Below, one piece after another: positions 1 to 6,740 of a stretch of 9,735 nt of DNA. Every line of letters starts with the position of its first letter. Position 1 is the first letter of the stretch. The notes under the pieces are model-generated. The model was not told where the DNA came from, did no database searches, and saw nothing but the letters and a program-made list of their open reading frames with translations. The DNA is from Candidatus Nitrosopumilus sp. (GTDB lineage Archaea; Thermoproteota; Nitrososphaeria; Nitrososphaerales; Nitrosopumilaceae): the NCBI GenBank assembly GCA_029863665.1, contig JAOTUX010000026.1:1-9735 (forward strand), in the 5' to 3' direction. Both the position numbers and the translations under genes were made by a program.

Positions 1-11
1 AGAAAATAAAA

Positions 12-1829
12 TTATAATCCTAAGTTATCACTGATTTTGTTCTTAGAATTTTTTATACTTTCAAACATCTTCCCAGCAGAACCTGGATGCTCATGTAACT
101 GTTCTAACAATCTGGAATCAGCTTTCATCTGAACATTTGGATTAAACCTGTCAAATCCCTTTATCTGATTGTGTTGCATATCCAAGTATTCTTGCTGTAA
201 TGATTGATTCTCAATTATGTTATGTCCCGTACTCACATAGTCCATCTCATTTACCATTGTTCCAGGATTCATGAGAATTGGTGCATTTTGTCCAGTTTGT
301 GGAATTACCGTTTTCTCAATGACTTGATCATACCCACTAGGCTCTAGTGACTTTAGATAACTATCCATAAAATTGAGATTGTGATTTACAACTCCAGTCT
401 GGCCAATTTCTGCACCCTTTAGATTCCCTGTTTGTAGTATGTCACCTGCAATGGGCCTTCCAACTTGTGGAATGTGCATTGCCTGAGTTGCAGCTTGTAC
501 ACCACCTGCTGCAATTCCTGCTCCTCCACCCATAATTCCTGCTTTAGTGTATGCCTTGAATTTCTCTCCAAATGACATTGGACTCTGCTGGATTGGATTA
601 CCTGGTTGTTCTCCAAATGCCATTGGACCACCATTATTCCCCGATGACATTGCATGTCCGCTTGTAAACGTCCCAATTTGTCCAGAAGTCATTCCTCTAC
701 CTGCAATGGCGCTTGCACCAGCTGCTCCACCCATCATTGCCATTTGTCCTGCAGCTCCTGACATTTGGTTTGCAGCATTACTAATTCCACCTAGTGCTCC
801 TTGTCCTGCAGTACTGCCAACAATTGCAGCACCCATTATTGCAGTACTCATCATTTGTCCTACCTGCGTTGTCAGAGTTCCAAGGATTGGTGCTAGTATA
901 ACTGGAGCAAACACTGCCAAGAATCCCACAGCTAGACTTGCAAACCAGTCCTGCATTGCAGGCAATGTAGTACTATCCAAGTATGCCATGCCAGTAGTTA
1001 GTATCAGAGCAGAAAATATTGGTGCCATCGACAACCCTACAAGATTAGTCACTACTAGATCTTTGAGTTTCCTAAACAATGGAATCAAACCCAACACCAA
1101 CACCAATGGTATGGACATTGCAAATACCATTGTCAGCATTATCCTAATTGTAGATATGATAAATGCCATTGCAGTCATAAACATCACTGCAAATCCCTTA
1201 AACAATGACAGAAACACATCCTTCATTATCCCTTGAGCAAATGCCCCAGGGTCAACAAACGCTGCAGTCCACTCTGCAGGATCAAACGCACCAGGTGGAA
1301 TAATTCCACCCATTGACTGCCATAGTGTTGCAGTTCTGGTTGCAGCATCAATGCCGCCACCATTAAAGTCCAGCAATGCCATTGCAGTGCTCTGTATGGT
1401 AATTGCCCACAAATCCCAAAGGAATGGAAAAACTGCAAAAAACGGAATAAACAAAATAACTTTTCGCAATAGTCGCCACGCAGTTCCAGGATTTACCCAT
1501 CTGATTGATTCTAGTAATAAAACAAGAATTGACAATACTCCAATGACTATCAAAATAATAAACGAGAAAACAAACAGACCAAAGTATAATTCAGTTCTCT
1601 CATTTGGTGCAGGATTTCCATTTGCATCCAAGATAAGGTCACCAGTTGTATCATCATAGTCAAAGAACCGCGGCATCTCAGTGATCAGTTGTGGTATTAA
1701 TGGACCGCCAACTGCAACTATAACCTGAGTAATTACAATAACTGCTGTAAATATGATTAATCCAATTGCCAGCATCAATGGTATGGTAAAGACAAACCCA
1801 TCATGAGATGATTTGAAATTTAGATTCAC
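12..1829 (-). CDS. VirB6/TrbL-like polytopic membrane protein of an archaeal type IV secretion-like system
   Basis: This 605-residue protein is predicted to form the inner-membrane channel part of a conjugation or DNA-transfer apparatus, the role of VirB6/TrbL in bacteria and of CedA-like proteins in Crenarchaeota. Hydrophobic segments are visible at about residues 15-42, 80-107, 122-144, 206-230, 232-252, 262-284 and 296-318, with acidic or polar loops at 43-79 and 145-205. Residues 325-450 are very rich in Gly, Ala, Met and Gln, and the last 150 residues are polar and probably soluble. This layout of a multispan N-terminal half and a long Gly/Ala-rich tail is typical of TrbL/VirB6. The start is GTG; a stop lies just upstream in frame, and a TTTTAA box 22-27 bases before the GTG fits a leaderless transcript. 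The VirB4-like gene lies on the same strand 5.8 kb upstream. The family call rests on topology and context rather than a catalytic motif. Confidence 0.8.
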   Translation of the reverse strand: MNLNFKSSHDGFVFTIPLMLAIGLIIFTAVIVITQVIVAVGGPLIPQLITEMPRFFDYDDTTGDLILDANGNPAPNERTELYFGLFVFSFIILIVIGVLSILVLLLESIRWVNPGTAWRLLRKVILFIPFFAVFPFLWDLWAITIQSTAMALLDFNGGGIDAATRTATLWQSMGGIIPPGAFDPAEWTAAFVDPGAFAQGIMKDVFLSLFKGFAVMFMTAMAFIISTIRIMLTMVFAMSIPLVLVLGLIPLFRKLKDLVVTNLVGLSMAPIFSALILTTGMAYLDSTTLPAMQDWFASLAVGFLAVFAPVILAPILGTLTTQVGQMMSTAIMGAAIVGSTAGQGALGGISNAANQMSGAAGQMAMMGGAAGASAIAGRGMTSGQIGTFTSGHAMSSGNNGGPMAFGEQPGNPIQQSPMSFGEKFKAYTKAGIMGGGAGIAAGGVQAATQAMHIPQVGRPIAGDILQTGNLKGAEIGQTGVVNHNLNFMDSYLKSLEPSGYDQVIEKTVIPQTGQNAPILMNPGTMVNEMDYVSTGHNIIENQSLQQEYLDMQHNQIKGFDRFNPNVQMKADSRLLEQLHEHPGSAGKMFESIKNSKNKISDNLGL

Positions 1830-1850
1830 AGAAAAACATGAATCATTTGC

Positions 1851-1856
1851 TTAAAA
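1851..1856 (-). promoter_or_regulatory. Archaeal TATA box of the VirB6-like gene
   Basis: On the minus strand TTTTAA, extended to TTTTAAGCAAA, lies 22-27 bases before the GTG at 1829. That spacing puts transcription initiation at or next to the start codon, so the mRNA should be leaderless. The VirB4-like gene has a nearly identical element. The box also coincides with the edge of the adjacent DUF4143 ATPase remnant, which opens at about 1855. Confidence 0.6.
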
Positions 1857-2305
1857 GGTCTCAAATATAGAAGAGTCATTGATACTTTTTGAAGAAAAGA
1901 GTGCCAGAAAGGAGACAAAGGCACACGTCAATGACATAGGGATAAGAAACGTATTTGCAGCAGTATTTGACCCCCAGATACTAACTAATAATACAGTAGG
2001 CAAGATAGTAGAAACCGTTGCTGCAGATCACATAAAGAGACTGAAATTCAATCTTGAGGGAATGGATGCGGACATCCATTATTAGCATGATGTGCAAAGT
2101 GGATTTGATTATAGACTTGTTTCAAAAGCCTCTTCCTATTGATGTCAAATATAGGGGAAATGTCACATTGTCTGACCTTAAGGGACTTAGAAAATTCAAT
2201 GACAAGTTCAAGTCCAAAGTGTCAATTGCCGTTACTAAAAATCAATTAGGAGTTCATGATGACATAGTGTTTATTCCGTTATGGATGTATTTACTAATGG
2301 GTTAA
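1855..2305 (+). pseudogene. C-terminal remnant of an archaeal AAA ATPase with a DUF4143-type C-terminal domain
   Basis: Two neighbouring frames together read as the last roughly 145 residues of an ATPase whose full relatives usually exceed 400 residues. Frame one (1855-2085) contains the region VNDIGIRN followed by GKIVETVAADHIKRL, like the family's NDIGIRNA and GKLVENVVASHL segments. Frame two resumes near 2085 with KVDLIIDL, PLPIDVKYRG and LKGLRKFNDKF, ending in IPLWMYL; these match the nuclease-fold-like E/KVDFVI...PIEVKY...KGL pattern. Frame one ends in a TAG exactly where the family has the Trp of its YYWR-like segment (here HY-stop-HD), and a frameshift follows immediately. The Walker A and B ATPase half is absent. 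With a truncated 5' end, a nonsense change and a frameshift, this is a dead gene. The TTG at 1879 would be a spurious start. The family assignment is from motif memory. Confidence 0.75.
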
Positions 2306-2374
2306 AGGTTAAGAAAATTATGTGATGTACCAGGAATCAGTACAAGAAGAAGACCAAAAATTTATGAGAAAATT

Positions 2375-3292
2375 TCAAAAACCTAGCTCAAATTTTAATG
2401 ATAAACTACTGTGTGGAATAAATGAAGTAGTATCAGTAACCGCTGTTGCTGTTCTTCTCGTCCAGTCTAAATCATGTCTTGCTCGGTGGCTAATATGAAT
2501 ATAATAAAAATTCCCTTTAGTAACAGGAACAGACAAAAAGATTGGAATTTGACCATCAAATTCCTCTTCTATGTCTCCATTAGAAAGTAAAATCTCATTA
2601 AAGTAATGGTATGATGTATTTCCTACCGCCATAGGATTATTTCCTCCACGTGTTACCAGTATTTCTATGCGTGAATCATTCAAACCCCAAGGAATAAGGG
2701 CCAAAGGAAAACGACGTACACCTAATTTGGCACTACCTAAAAGTTGTGGTAGTACAGAAATATTCAGCATCCCGTTTTTTGTTGCAAAATAGGTTTCTAT
2801 TAGAGTACACCATGCAAACGCACTACCACGGCCCGAAGTTTCTAAATCAATGGAGGACATTCCAGATGATTTTTCGATTCGAACATTGTGTCTGGGAACA
2901 CTTCCATCTGTCTCTGAACCTGCACGCGCAAAATCATATCCTGGATCATTTATAATATTAAAAAAAGGTGCTAATGGTCTTTTTTTCTCTTTTTTCTTTG
3001 ATTTTTTTGATTTTAATAACATCTCTATTTTTTTTTCATATTCGTTTTGTAATTTTTCAACATCTATACCACTAGATTTTGTTAATTCTTTAATGATATT
3101 ATTGGATTGTTTTCCTTCAGAAAGAAATTTGTCATGTTTTGATTTTAATTTCTTTTTTTCATTATCAAAAATTTTTTCTACAAATTTTATGTTCTTTTTA
3201 ATTGCTCTATCAAACTCTTTAGTATAAGTAAATCCATGTTTTTTTTTAAAATCTGATGGAGAGATTTGATACCAGTTTGATCTATTTGCCAT
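2375..3292 (-). CDS. Protein of unknown function: lysine-rich coiled coil plus beta-rich C-terminal domain
   Basis: I do not recognise this 305-residue protein. I chose the ATG at 3292 (MANRSNW...) over an upstream in-frame TTG at 3340, because a TTTTAAA box sits 25-31 bases before the ATG, the normal spacing for leaderless archaeal transcripts. Residues about 25-105 are strongly helical, packed with Lys and Glu, and probably coiled coil; a very basic stretch (KSKKSKKKEKKR) lies at about 94-105. Residues 110-305 alternate hydrophobic and polar residues with many Gly, Ser and Thr, suggesting a beta-sandwich or similar compact domain. No signal peptide, membrane segment or catalytic motif is obvious. 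The gene is convergent with the DUF4143 remnant on its 3' side and has the deleted IS element on its 5' side. Its composition is normal for a real protein and the frame is intact. It could be a surface, structural or effector protein. Confidence 0.75.
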   Translation of the reverse strand: MANRSNWYQISPSDFKKKHGFTYTKEFDRAIKKNIKFVEKIFDNEKKKLKSKHDKFLSEGKQSNNIIKELTKSSGIDVEKLQNEYEKKIEMLLKSKKSKKKEKKRPLAPFFNIINDPGYDFARAGSETDGSVPRHNVRIEKSSGMSSIDLETSGRGSAFAWCTLIETYFATKNGMLNISVLPQLLGSAKLGVRRFPLALIPWGLNDSRIEILVTRGGNNPMAVGNTSYHYFNEILLSNGDIEEEFDGQIPIFLSVPVTKGNFYYIHISHRARHDLDWTRRTATAVTDTTSFIPHSSLSLKFELGF

Positions 3293-3316
3293 AAAGATTA
3301 GAATTAATATATCGAA

Positions 3317-3323
3317 TTTAAAA
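3317..3323 (-). promoter_or_regulatory. Archaeal TATA box of the 305-residue protein gene
   Basis: The minus strand reads TTTTAAA 25-31 bases before the ATG at 3292, predicting initiation within a few bases of that ATG. This is the main reason for preferring that start. Confidence 0.55.
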
Positions 3324-3431
3324 TAATCATTAAAATTCAATTATGAGAATATCTTTTTTAATTCTACTATTGAAAATAGAAAATTATTCACTAAAAAGTA
3401 GTCTCTCTTATTTAATTATAATAAATAAAAA

Positions 3432-3995
3432 GGCCCTGTAGAAACCATTCGATTTGATATTTATAGATGATATTGCATGACCAGATCTAAAGATGATTTT
3501 GTTGCTATCATCCCATGAAACAATCCAGATACGCCGGAATGGCCCGTACCATGATAGTATAATCAAAAGGGCAAGAATGCCACAATATCTCCACAAATGT
3601 TCCAATCATGTGTATACAGTATGGCAGTACCTTGTCCTGCTGGTTCTTAGGCAGGACGGTTGTTACAGACCGTGGTTACGATTCAGAGCAGAGCCATATC
3701 GCAACAGAGAATTTAGGAGTACAAAACACGATCATCCGTCCAAAATATGAGTCACAGTCAGTACACAGTACAAGAGGTTACCACAGAAAGCATATGAAGA
3801 GAGTTTTGACTAGAAAACATACCACCAGAGAAGCAAGGTAGAGACCGTCTTTTCTGTGATCAAAGGATGTTGGGTGAGTGTGATGTCCAGATACATTCTG
3901 ACACAGAACAGAGAATGATGTGCAGTATGATAGCATACAACTGTTACAGAATGACTAGAGATAATCTATCAATCTTGTATGGTTTCTACAGGGCC
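3432..3995 (+). mobile_element. Internally deleted IS element (IS5/IS4-like DDE) with perfect 17-bp terminal inverted repeats
   Basis: The element is 564 bp long. Its left end GGCCCTGTAGAAACCAT (3432-3448) is the exact reverse complement of the right end at 3979-3995. It carries only fragments of a DDE transposase (see the pseudogene entry), so it cannot move by itself. Full-length relatives are expected to be about 1 kb or more, so several hundred bases appear to have been lost from the middle. Perfect ends and an exact 9-bp duplication with a degraded interior are what one expects of a non-autonomous copy mobilised in trans by a related full-length element. The family label comes from the transposase remnants; I cannot name the exact IS. 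Confidence 0.85.
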
Positions 3996-4002
3996 AAATA
4001 AA
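3490..4002 (+). pseudogene. Fragmented DDE transposase of the IS element
   Basis: Pieces of one transposase can be read in changing frames. An N-terminal piece near 3555-3645 reads IIKRARMPQYLHKCSNH then LVLLVLRQ. It is joined at about 3645-3655 to a C-terminal catalytic piece, VVTDRGYDSEQSH...IIRPKY, carrying the second catalytic Asp. A frameshift near 3815 leads into YHQRSKVETVFSVIK, which holds the catalytic Glu, and another near 3917 leads into MIAYNCYRMT. The last piece runs through the right inverted repeat to GFYRAK and stops at TAA (4000-4002). The central section expected to carry the first catalytic Asp is missing. One deletion plus at least two frameshifts make this non-functional. 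The 5' boundary is approximate because the expected start codon cannot be placed with confidence. Confidence 0.8.
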
Positions 4003-4112
4003 AAATTGTTGATTAATATAGTTCTAATTTGACGGCTTGATTTTTAATTTATGTTCCACTGAGTATTCAGTATAATCAATGTTCAGATGATTTCATTATT
4101 GATATTACCCAA

Positions 4113-4255
4113 TAGTTATTTTAACATCACATACCATATAGTTGTGTTTAGTTATGTTTTCCATTAAAATATTTTCATATGTTGCCATTATTCATGAGAA
4201 CAATGTGGTTACAGTAGGAAGTGGCGGTTTTGATATCATTAAAAAATAAAGCTAA
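4113..4255 (-). pseudogene. C-terminal remnant of an ABC-transporter ATP-binding protein
   Basis: On the minus strand, 4254 down to 4175 reads FFNDIKTATSYCNHIVLMNNG, close to the H-loop region of iron-siderophore/cobalamin-type ABC ATPases (HDLNxAxxYCDxIVLMxxGKI), with Asn where the switch His is expected. The frame ends at TGA (4175-4177). One base over, the sequence continues as ENILMENITKHNYMVCDVKI to a TAA at 4113-4115, resembling the usual (E)EVLTxENIxxxYxVDVxI ending of these proteins. No Walker A, signature or Walker B sequence is present. It overlaps the 5' end of the 399-residue plus-strand gene, so the ATPase appears to have been cut off at about 4255 when that gene arrived or a deletion occurred. 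The resemblance is from memory of the family and the similarity spans only about 45 residues. Confidence 0.5.
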
Positions 4256-5420
4256 ACACTGTATATCAAAATCACCTCCATTATCTGTAAGAGACGACTT
4301 TCTTAGATATTCTGATAGTTCGTTTCCTTTTTCGCTAAAAAAAGAAATATCTAAATCTTGTGAAAAAAGAGGAAGAAGATCATTAATTTTAGTCAATGAT
4401 ACTCCTCTCCAAAAAGTTTGGGTAAAATCTAAAGAATCTGGTGTCCTCTCTCCTGCAGCATATACTGTTACAAATAATCAGGGGTTAGTTACTACTAGTG
4501 AAGAACATACAGACTTCGAAGTTTATGCACAAAACTCAGTAGTAAGAATAGTGGATGGAGCAAATATGAACATAGCAGTAATTCAAAGGCCACATTTAAG
4601 ACATTATAGAACAACTCGTATTCCGCATCAAATAGAACATTTTGAAATTTTACAAAGTTTTAAACAAATTTATGACGAAGTGTTTAGGACATTACCTCCT
4701 TGGCATCCTCGTGAATATCCGTTATCCACTAAAATGGATGGAAGAATCATAGAGGTAAGTTATCCCAGTGGACTTGCTACAAGGTTTGCACCATTTACTG
4801 AACCAAGAAGAAGATCATCTTTCTTCAGGTTACCATTGATTCATTTGAGATTAGGTGCTAATGTTGATCAAATTACTGAAGAATTTGCACATGCGTTGCA
4901 TTTTTCTTTATTAAATAGAAGTACCAAAATACGTATTGAAGGTGAATATATAGCTTGGATGACAAGCGATCTTATACAAGGTGGTAATGCAAGACATATG
5001 TATGATTGGCAAACAAATGATATGGTAGCTTTTATCGAATCTTTTGCTCACTTTGCTTGTGCATATAGGGAAACAGATGTAACCTTGAGTCACCAGCAAC
5101 GAGTCAGAGAATTTTATACCTTATTTGATAGTGGACGGTTACGTGATCTTAATAGAAATAGATTTCCTATTGATTATCAAAATATTTTCTCTACCACTGT
5201 CAATGTGGAAGGTGCCGTGATGGCTACTTTATTTGTAGATTATGCCCGTAATTCTCAAATTGGATTAGATATGGTTGTAAGAACTTTTGTTACGTCAAAT
5301 AGTTTGACTCTTCTAGAATATGCAGAATGGATTGAAAGTAATTACGGAGAACATTCGACTGAATATACACTACTACAAGATGCAATTACTCATAGATTCA
5401 CTAACTTCCAATGGCAGTAG
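4221..5420 (+). CDS. Putative zincin-like metallopeptidase or degenerate relative, unknown function
   Basis: This is a 399-residue protein. Residues 217-229 read DQITEEFAHALHF, which looks like an HExxH zinc-peptidase helix with the first His replaced by Glu (E220-E221-F-A-H224). A second conserved-looking helix follows at 270-280 (AFIESFAHFA), where E273 could be a third ligand as in gluzincins. Downstream, VEGAVMATLFVDYA (329-342) and LEYAEWIESNYG (365-376) resemble the C-terminal helices seen in uncharacterised archaeal and bacterial peptidase-like domains. Residues 60-120 look beta-rich. No signal peptide or membrane segment is visible. The GTG start directly follows a TAG (4215-4217), has no good TATA box, and lies inside an apparent ABC-ATPase remnant; TTG at 4230 is an alternative and the next ATG is codon 116. 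The N-terminus is therefore uncertain and the gene may be 5'-truncated. It converges with the fibre-like gene. It could be an active enzyme with unusual metal ligands or a non-catalytic pseudoprotease. Confidence 0.7.
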   Translation: MAVLISLKNKAKHCISKSPPLSVRDDFLRYSDSSFPFSLKKEISKSCEKRGRRSLILVNDTPLQKVWVKSKESGVLSPAAYTVTNNQGLVTTSEEHTDFEVYAQNSVVRIVDGANMNIAVIQRPHLRHYRTTRIPHQIEHFEILQSFKQIYDEVFRTLPPWHPREYPLSTKMDGRIIEVSYPSGLATRFAPFTEPRRRSSFFRLPLIHLRLGANVDQITEEFAHALHFSLLNRSTKIRIEGEYIAWMTSDLIQGGNARHMYDWQTNDMVAFIESFAHFACAYRETDVTLSHQQRVREFYTLFDSGRLRDLNRNRFPIDYQNIFSTTVNVEGAVMATLFVDYARNSQIGLDMVVRTFVTSNSLTLLEYAEWIESNYGEHSTEYTLLQDAITHRFTNFQWQ

Positions 5421-5537
5421 GCGTGGGAGTTAAATAATGGTAAATGTTTATCGTAAAAAGTCATTATATTTTACTCACAGTTACCAAAATTTTTTCGTAC
5501 ATGTTTGCTATAGGTGTAAGTTAACAAATTAATTCAG

Positions 5538-6335
5538 TCATTGCAGTGATATGAGAATCGGTATCAAATCACAACCCTTGTCAAGTGATTTCAACGCCTT
5601 TCCAATCACAGAACCATAAGCAGAGACAGGGTCATTGACTTTCATGGCGTGTCCTATAGTAGATGATGTTGTTAACAAGTCTCCTGTAGATACTGAAGAA
5701 TAATTTGCATCTACTTTACAATAGGTCTTACCTACAAGTGCGACTGGTACTCTCTCTTGATCTTGATATTGTTTATCTAGAATCATTCCTGGATAATATC
5801 CATTAGCTCCAGACACTACTCCTGCAACTCTCTTATCAAAGGGTTCATTGCAAGGACATAGTTTTCCATCATCGTTAATAACTAAAACCATTCCAGGTTC
5901 TACATTATTAGATGATGCAATATCAAACTCTTCAGCACAATCTGCACCGCTTAGTCTGATATCACCAGTGTTCCCATCTAAAATTATACTATCTTTGTTA
6001 TCATCATTTCTCAAAGATATTGTACCACTTCCGCGTAGTATAAGACGACTATTTGCATGTTCATTTTTGAAAATTATGGATCCCTGTTTTCCATTAATTG
6101 AAATACGTTCATTGTTATCACTATCATTAAACACTGCTTTCGATGGGCTAATTGTTAATATTGGTGGTTGGGTTCTATCCCGCTTTTCATAGAATTTAAT
6201 TACACCGTTTGTATAGTCAATCACTACCTTGTTAGTCGAAGTAACGCCTTTTAGTTCTGGAAGTATTTTTTTTAGGAGTTTATCCGAATCTATTCTATAC
6301 TCCCGACGTGGTTCTGGTTTTGGAGGTGTTGGCAA
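5538..6335 (-). CDS. Fibre-like surface or tail-type protein with short beta repeats and a conserved C-terminal domain
   Basis: This is a 265-residue protein. The N-terminus is proline-rich and charged (about 1-20). Residues about 77-130 hold three imperfect beta-strand repeats (RISINGKQGSIIFKN, RLILRGSGTISLRN, SIILDGNTGDIRLSG), the kind of pattern that builds a beta-helix or fibre shaft. From 131 on, GADCAEEFDIA, EPGMVLVINDDGKL, KRVAGVVSGANGYYPGMILD, VALVGKTYCKVDA, GDLLTTSSTIGHAMK and GSVIGKAL...LIPILISLQ match a widespread bacterial domain I recall from hypothetical, tail-fibre-like and surface proteins, somewhat like the peptidase-G2 intramolecular chaperone module. Five cysteines (133, 160, 162, 206, 255) lie in this part. 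There is no signal peptide or membrane segment. The start is TTG (CAA on the plus strand at 6333-6335); no ATG occurs before codon 149, and an AT-rich ATATTAA lies about 24-30 bases upstream. Binding, trimerisation or self-cleavage is possible but unproven. Confidence 0.8.
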   Translation of the reverse strand: MPTPPKPEPRREYRIDSDKLLKKILPELKGVTSTNKVVIDYTNGVIKFYEKRDRTQPPILTISPSKAVFNDSDNNERISINGKQGSIIFKNEHANSRLILRGSGTISLRNDDNKDSIILDGNTGDIRLSGADCAEEFDIASSNNVEPGMVLVINDDGKLCPCNEPFDKRVAGVVSGANGYYPGMILDKQYQDQERVPVALVGKTYCKVDANYSSVSTGDLLTTSSTIGHAMKVNDPVSAYGSVIGKALKSLDKGCDLIPILISLQ

Positions 6336-6482
6336 TAATAAAATGTTCTTAATATAGTTAATATTTTTTTTGGTTCAATAGAAATCACAATTTCATTATT
6401 TGTAGATCTACATCATTATTATGGCGATAAATGCCATTGTCTGTCTATTCTTTCTTGATTGAGAAATTTTATTTTGTATTCT

Positions 6483-6623
6483 TCAAGAATAATCTAAACT
6501 CATTAGAATACTATACTTATAGTATAACTTGTTGAAAGTATGATCTTGGTGATTCTCTTGAGGAGAATCTACAGGAAGAGGTAGTATATTCATTTCATGA
6601 TATGATGTAGCAGAATAAAACAT
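6483..6623 (-). CDS. Possible 46-residue small protein or gene fragment
   Basis: An open minus-strand frame runs from after a TGA at 6687-6689 down to a TGA at 6483-6485. The first ATG is at 6623 (MFYSATSYHEMN...). The composition is protein-like (Tyr, Asn, Pro and His present, no low-complexity runs), but there is no TATA box at the right distance and I recognise no family. The section before the ATG is also open, so it may be the tail of a decayed gene. It occupies part of the otherwise gene-free stretch between the fibre-like gene and the Cdc48 fragment. Confidence 0.22.
   Translation of the reverse strand: MFYSATSYHEMNILPLPVDSPQENHQDHTFNKLYYKYSILMSLDYS
6551..6569. repeat. Inverted repeat, 7-bp stem
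   Basis: GATTCTC and GAGAATC are separated by 5 bases, giving a perfect 7-bp stem. It lies within the possible small ORF at 6483-6623. There is no T-run on either side, so it is not a clear terminator. Confidence 0.4.
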
Positions 6624-6666
6624 CCTAGAATTATGTTTTATCCAATAAGAAAAATTAGAACAAGAT

Positions 6667-6686
6667 AAATTAGATCTCTCTAATTT
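6667..6686. repeat. Hairpin, perfect 8-bp stem with 4-base loop
   Basis: AAATTAGA and TCTAATTT flank the loop TCTC. A second upstream half-match at 6651-6659 (AAAATTAGA) could pair with the same right arm at 6679-6687, so two alternative stems are possible. It sits just upstream of the TATA box of the Cdc48 fragment. It could be a regulator site or a terminator, but the sequence alone does not tell. Confidence 0.4.
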
Positions 6687-6694
6687 TCACACTC

Positions 6695-6700
6695 TTTAAA
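6695..6700 (+). promoter_or_regulatory. TATA box in front of the Cdc48 fragment
   Basis: TTTAAA lies 24-29 bases before the ATG at 6724, the right spacing for a leaderless transcript. That ATG reads into a short frame that is not the Cdc48 frame, so the promoter survives while the gene's beginning has been lost. Confidence 0.45.
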
Positions 6701-6740
6701 TCATTTAATCTCTATTATAACACATGACAAATTCATGTAG

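Larger units (their letters stand above)
3423..4004. repeat. 9-bp target-site duplication flanking the IS derivative
   Basis: The 9-mer AAATAAAAA occurs at 3423-3431 and again at 3996-4004, directly abutting the two inverted repeats. The A/T-only sequence is low in complexity, but the exact match with both copies touching the terminal repeats argues for a genuine insertion footprint. Confidence 0.75.

Noticed and set aside
547..1236. 229-codon plus-strand open frame within the VirB6-like gene
   Set aside because: It lies entirely antisense to the VirB6-like gene. Its Ala/Pro/Ile-rich text mirrors the Gly/Ala/Met-rich coding strand and matches nothing.
2306..2386. Open plus-strand frame after the DUF4143 remnant, reading KLCDVPGISTRRRPKIYEKI
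   Set aside because: It looks protein-like and may be another gene fragment, but there is no start, it overlaps the 3' end of the 305-residue gene, and I cannot tie it to a family.
2850..3227. 125-codon plus-strand frame rich in Phe and Ser
   Set aside because: It is the antisense of the Lys-rich coiled-coil coding region of the 305-residue gene (AAA and GAA codons read backwards as TTT and TTC).
4256..4396. Upper part of the 73-codon minus-strand frame (4175-4396)
   Set aside because: Only the lower part, below about 4255, resembles an ABC ATPase. The upper part is antisense to the 399-residue gene and shows no ATPase motif.
5437..5532. 31-codon plus-strand frame between the convergent genes
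   Set aside because: It has no TATA box at the right distance and no recognisable sequence, and it is short enough to occur by chance in AT-rich DNA.
5848..6192. 114-codon plus-strand frame
   Set aside because: It is a shadow antisense to the fibre-like gene, which has recognisable domain motifs.
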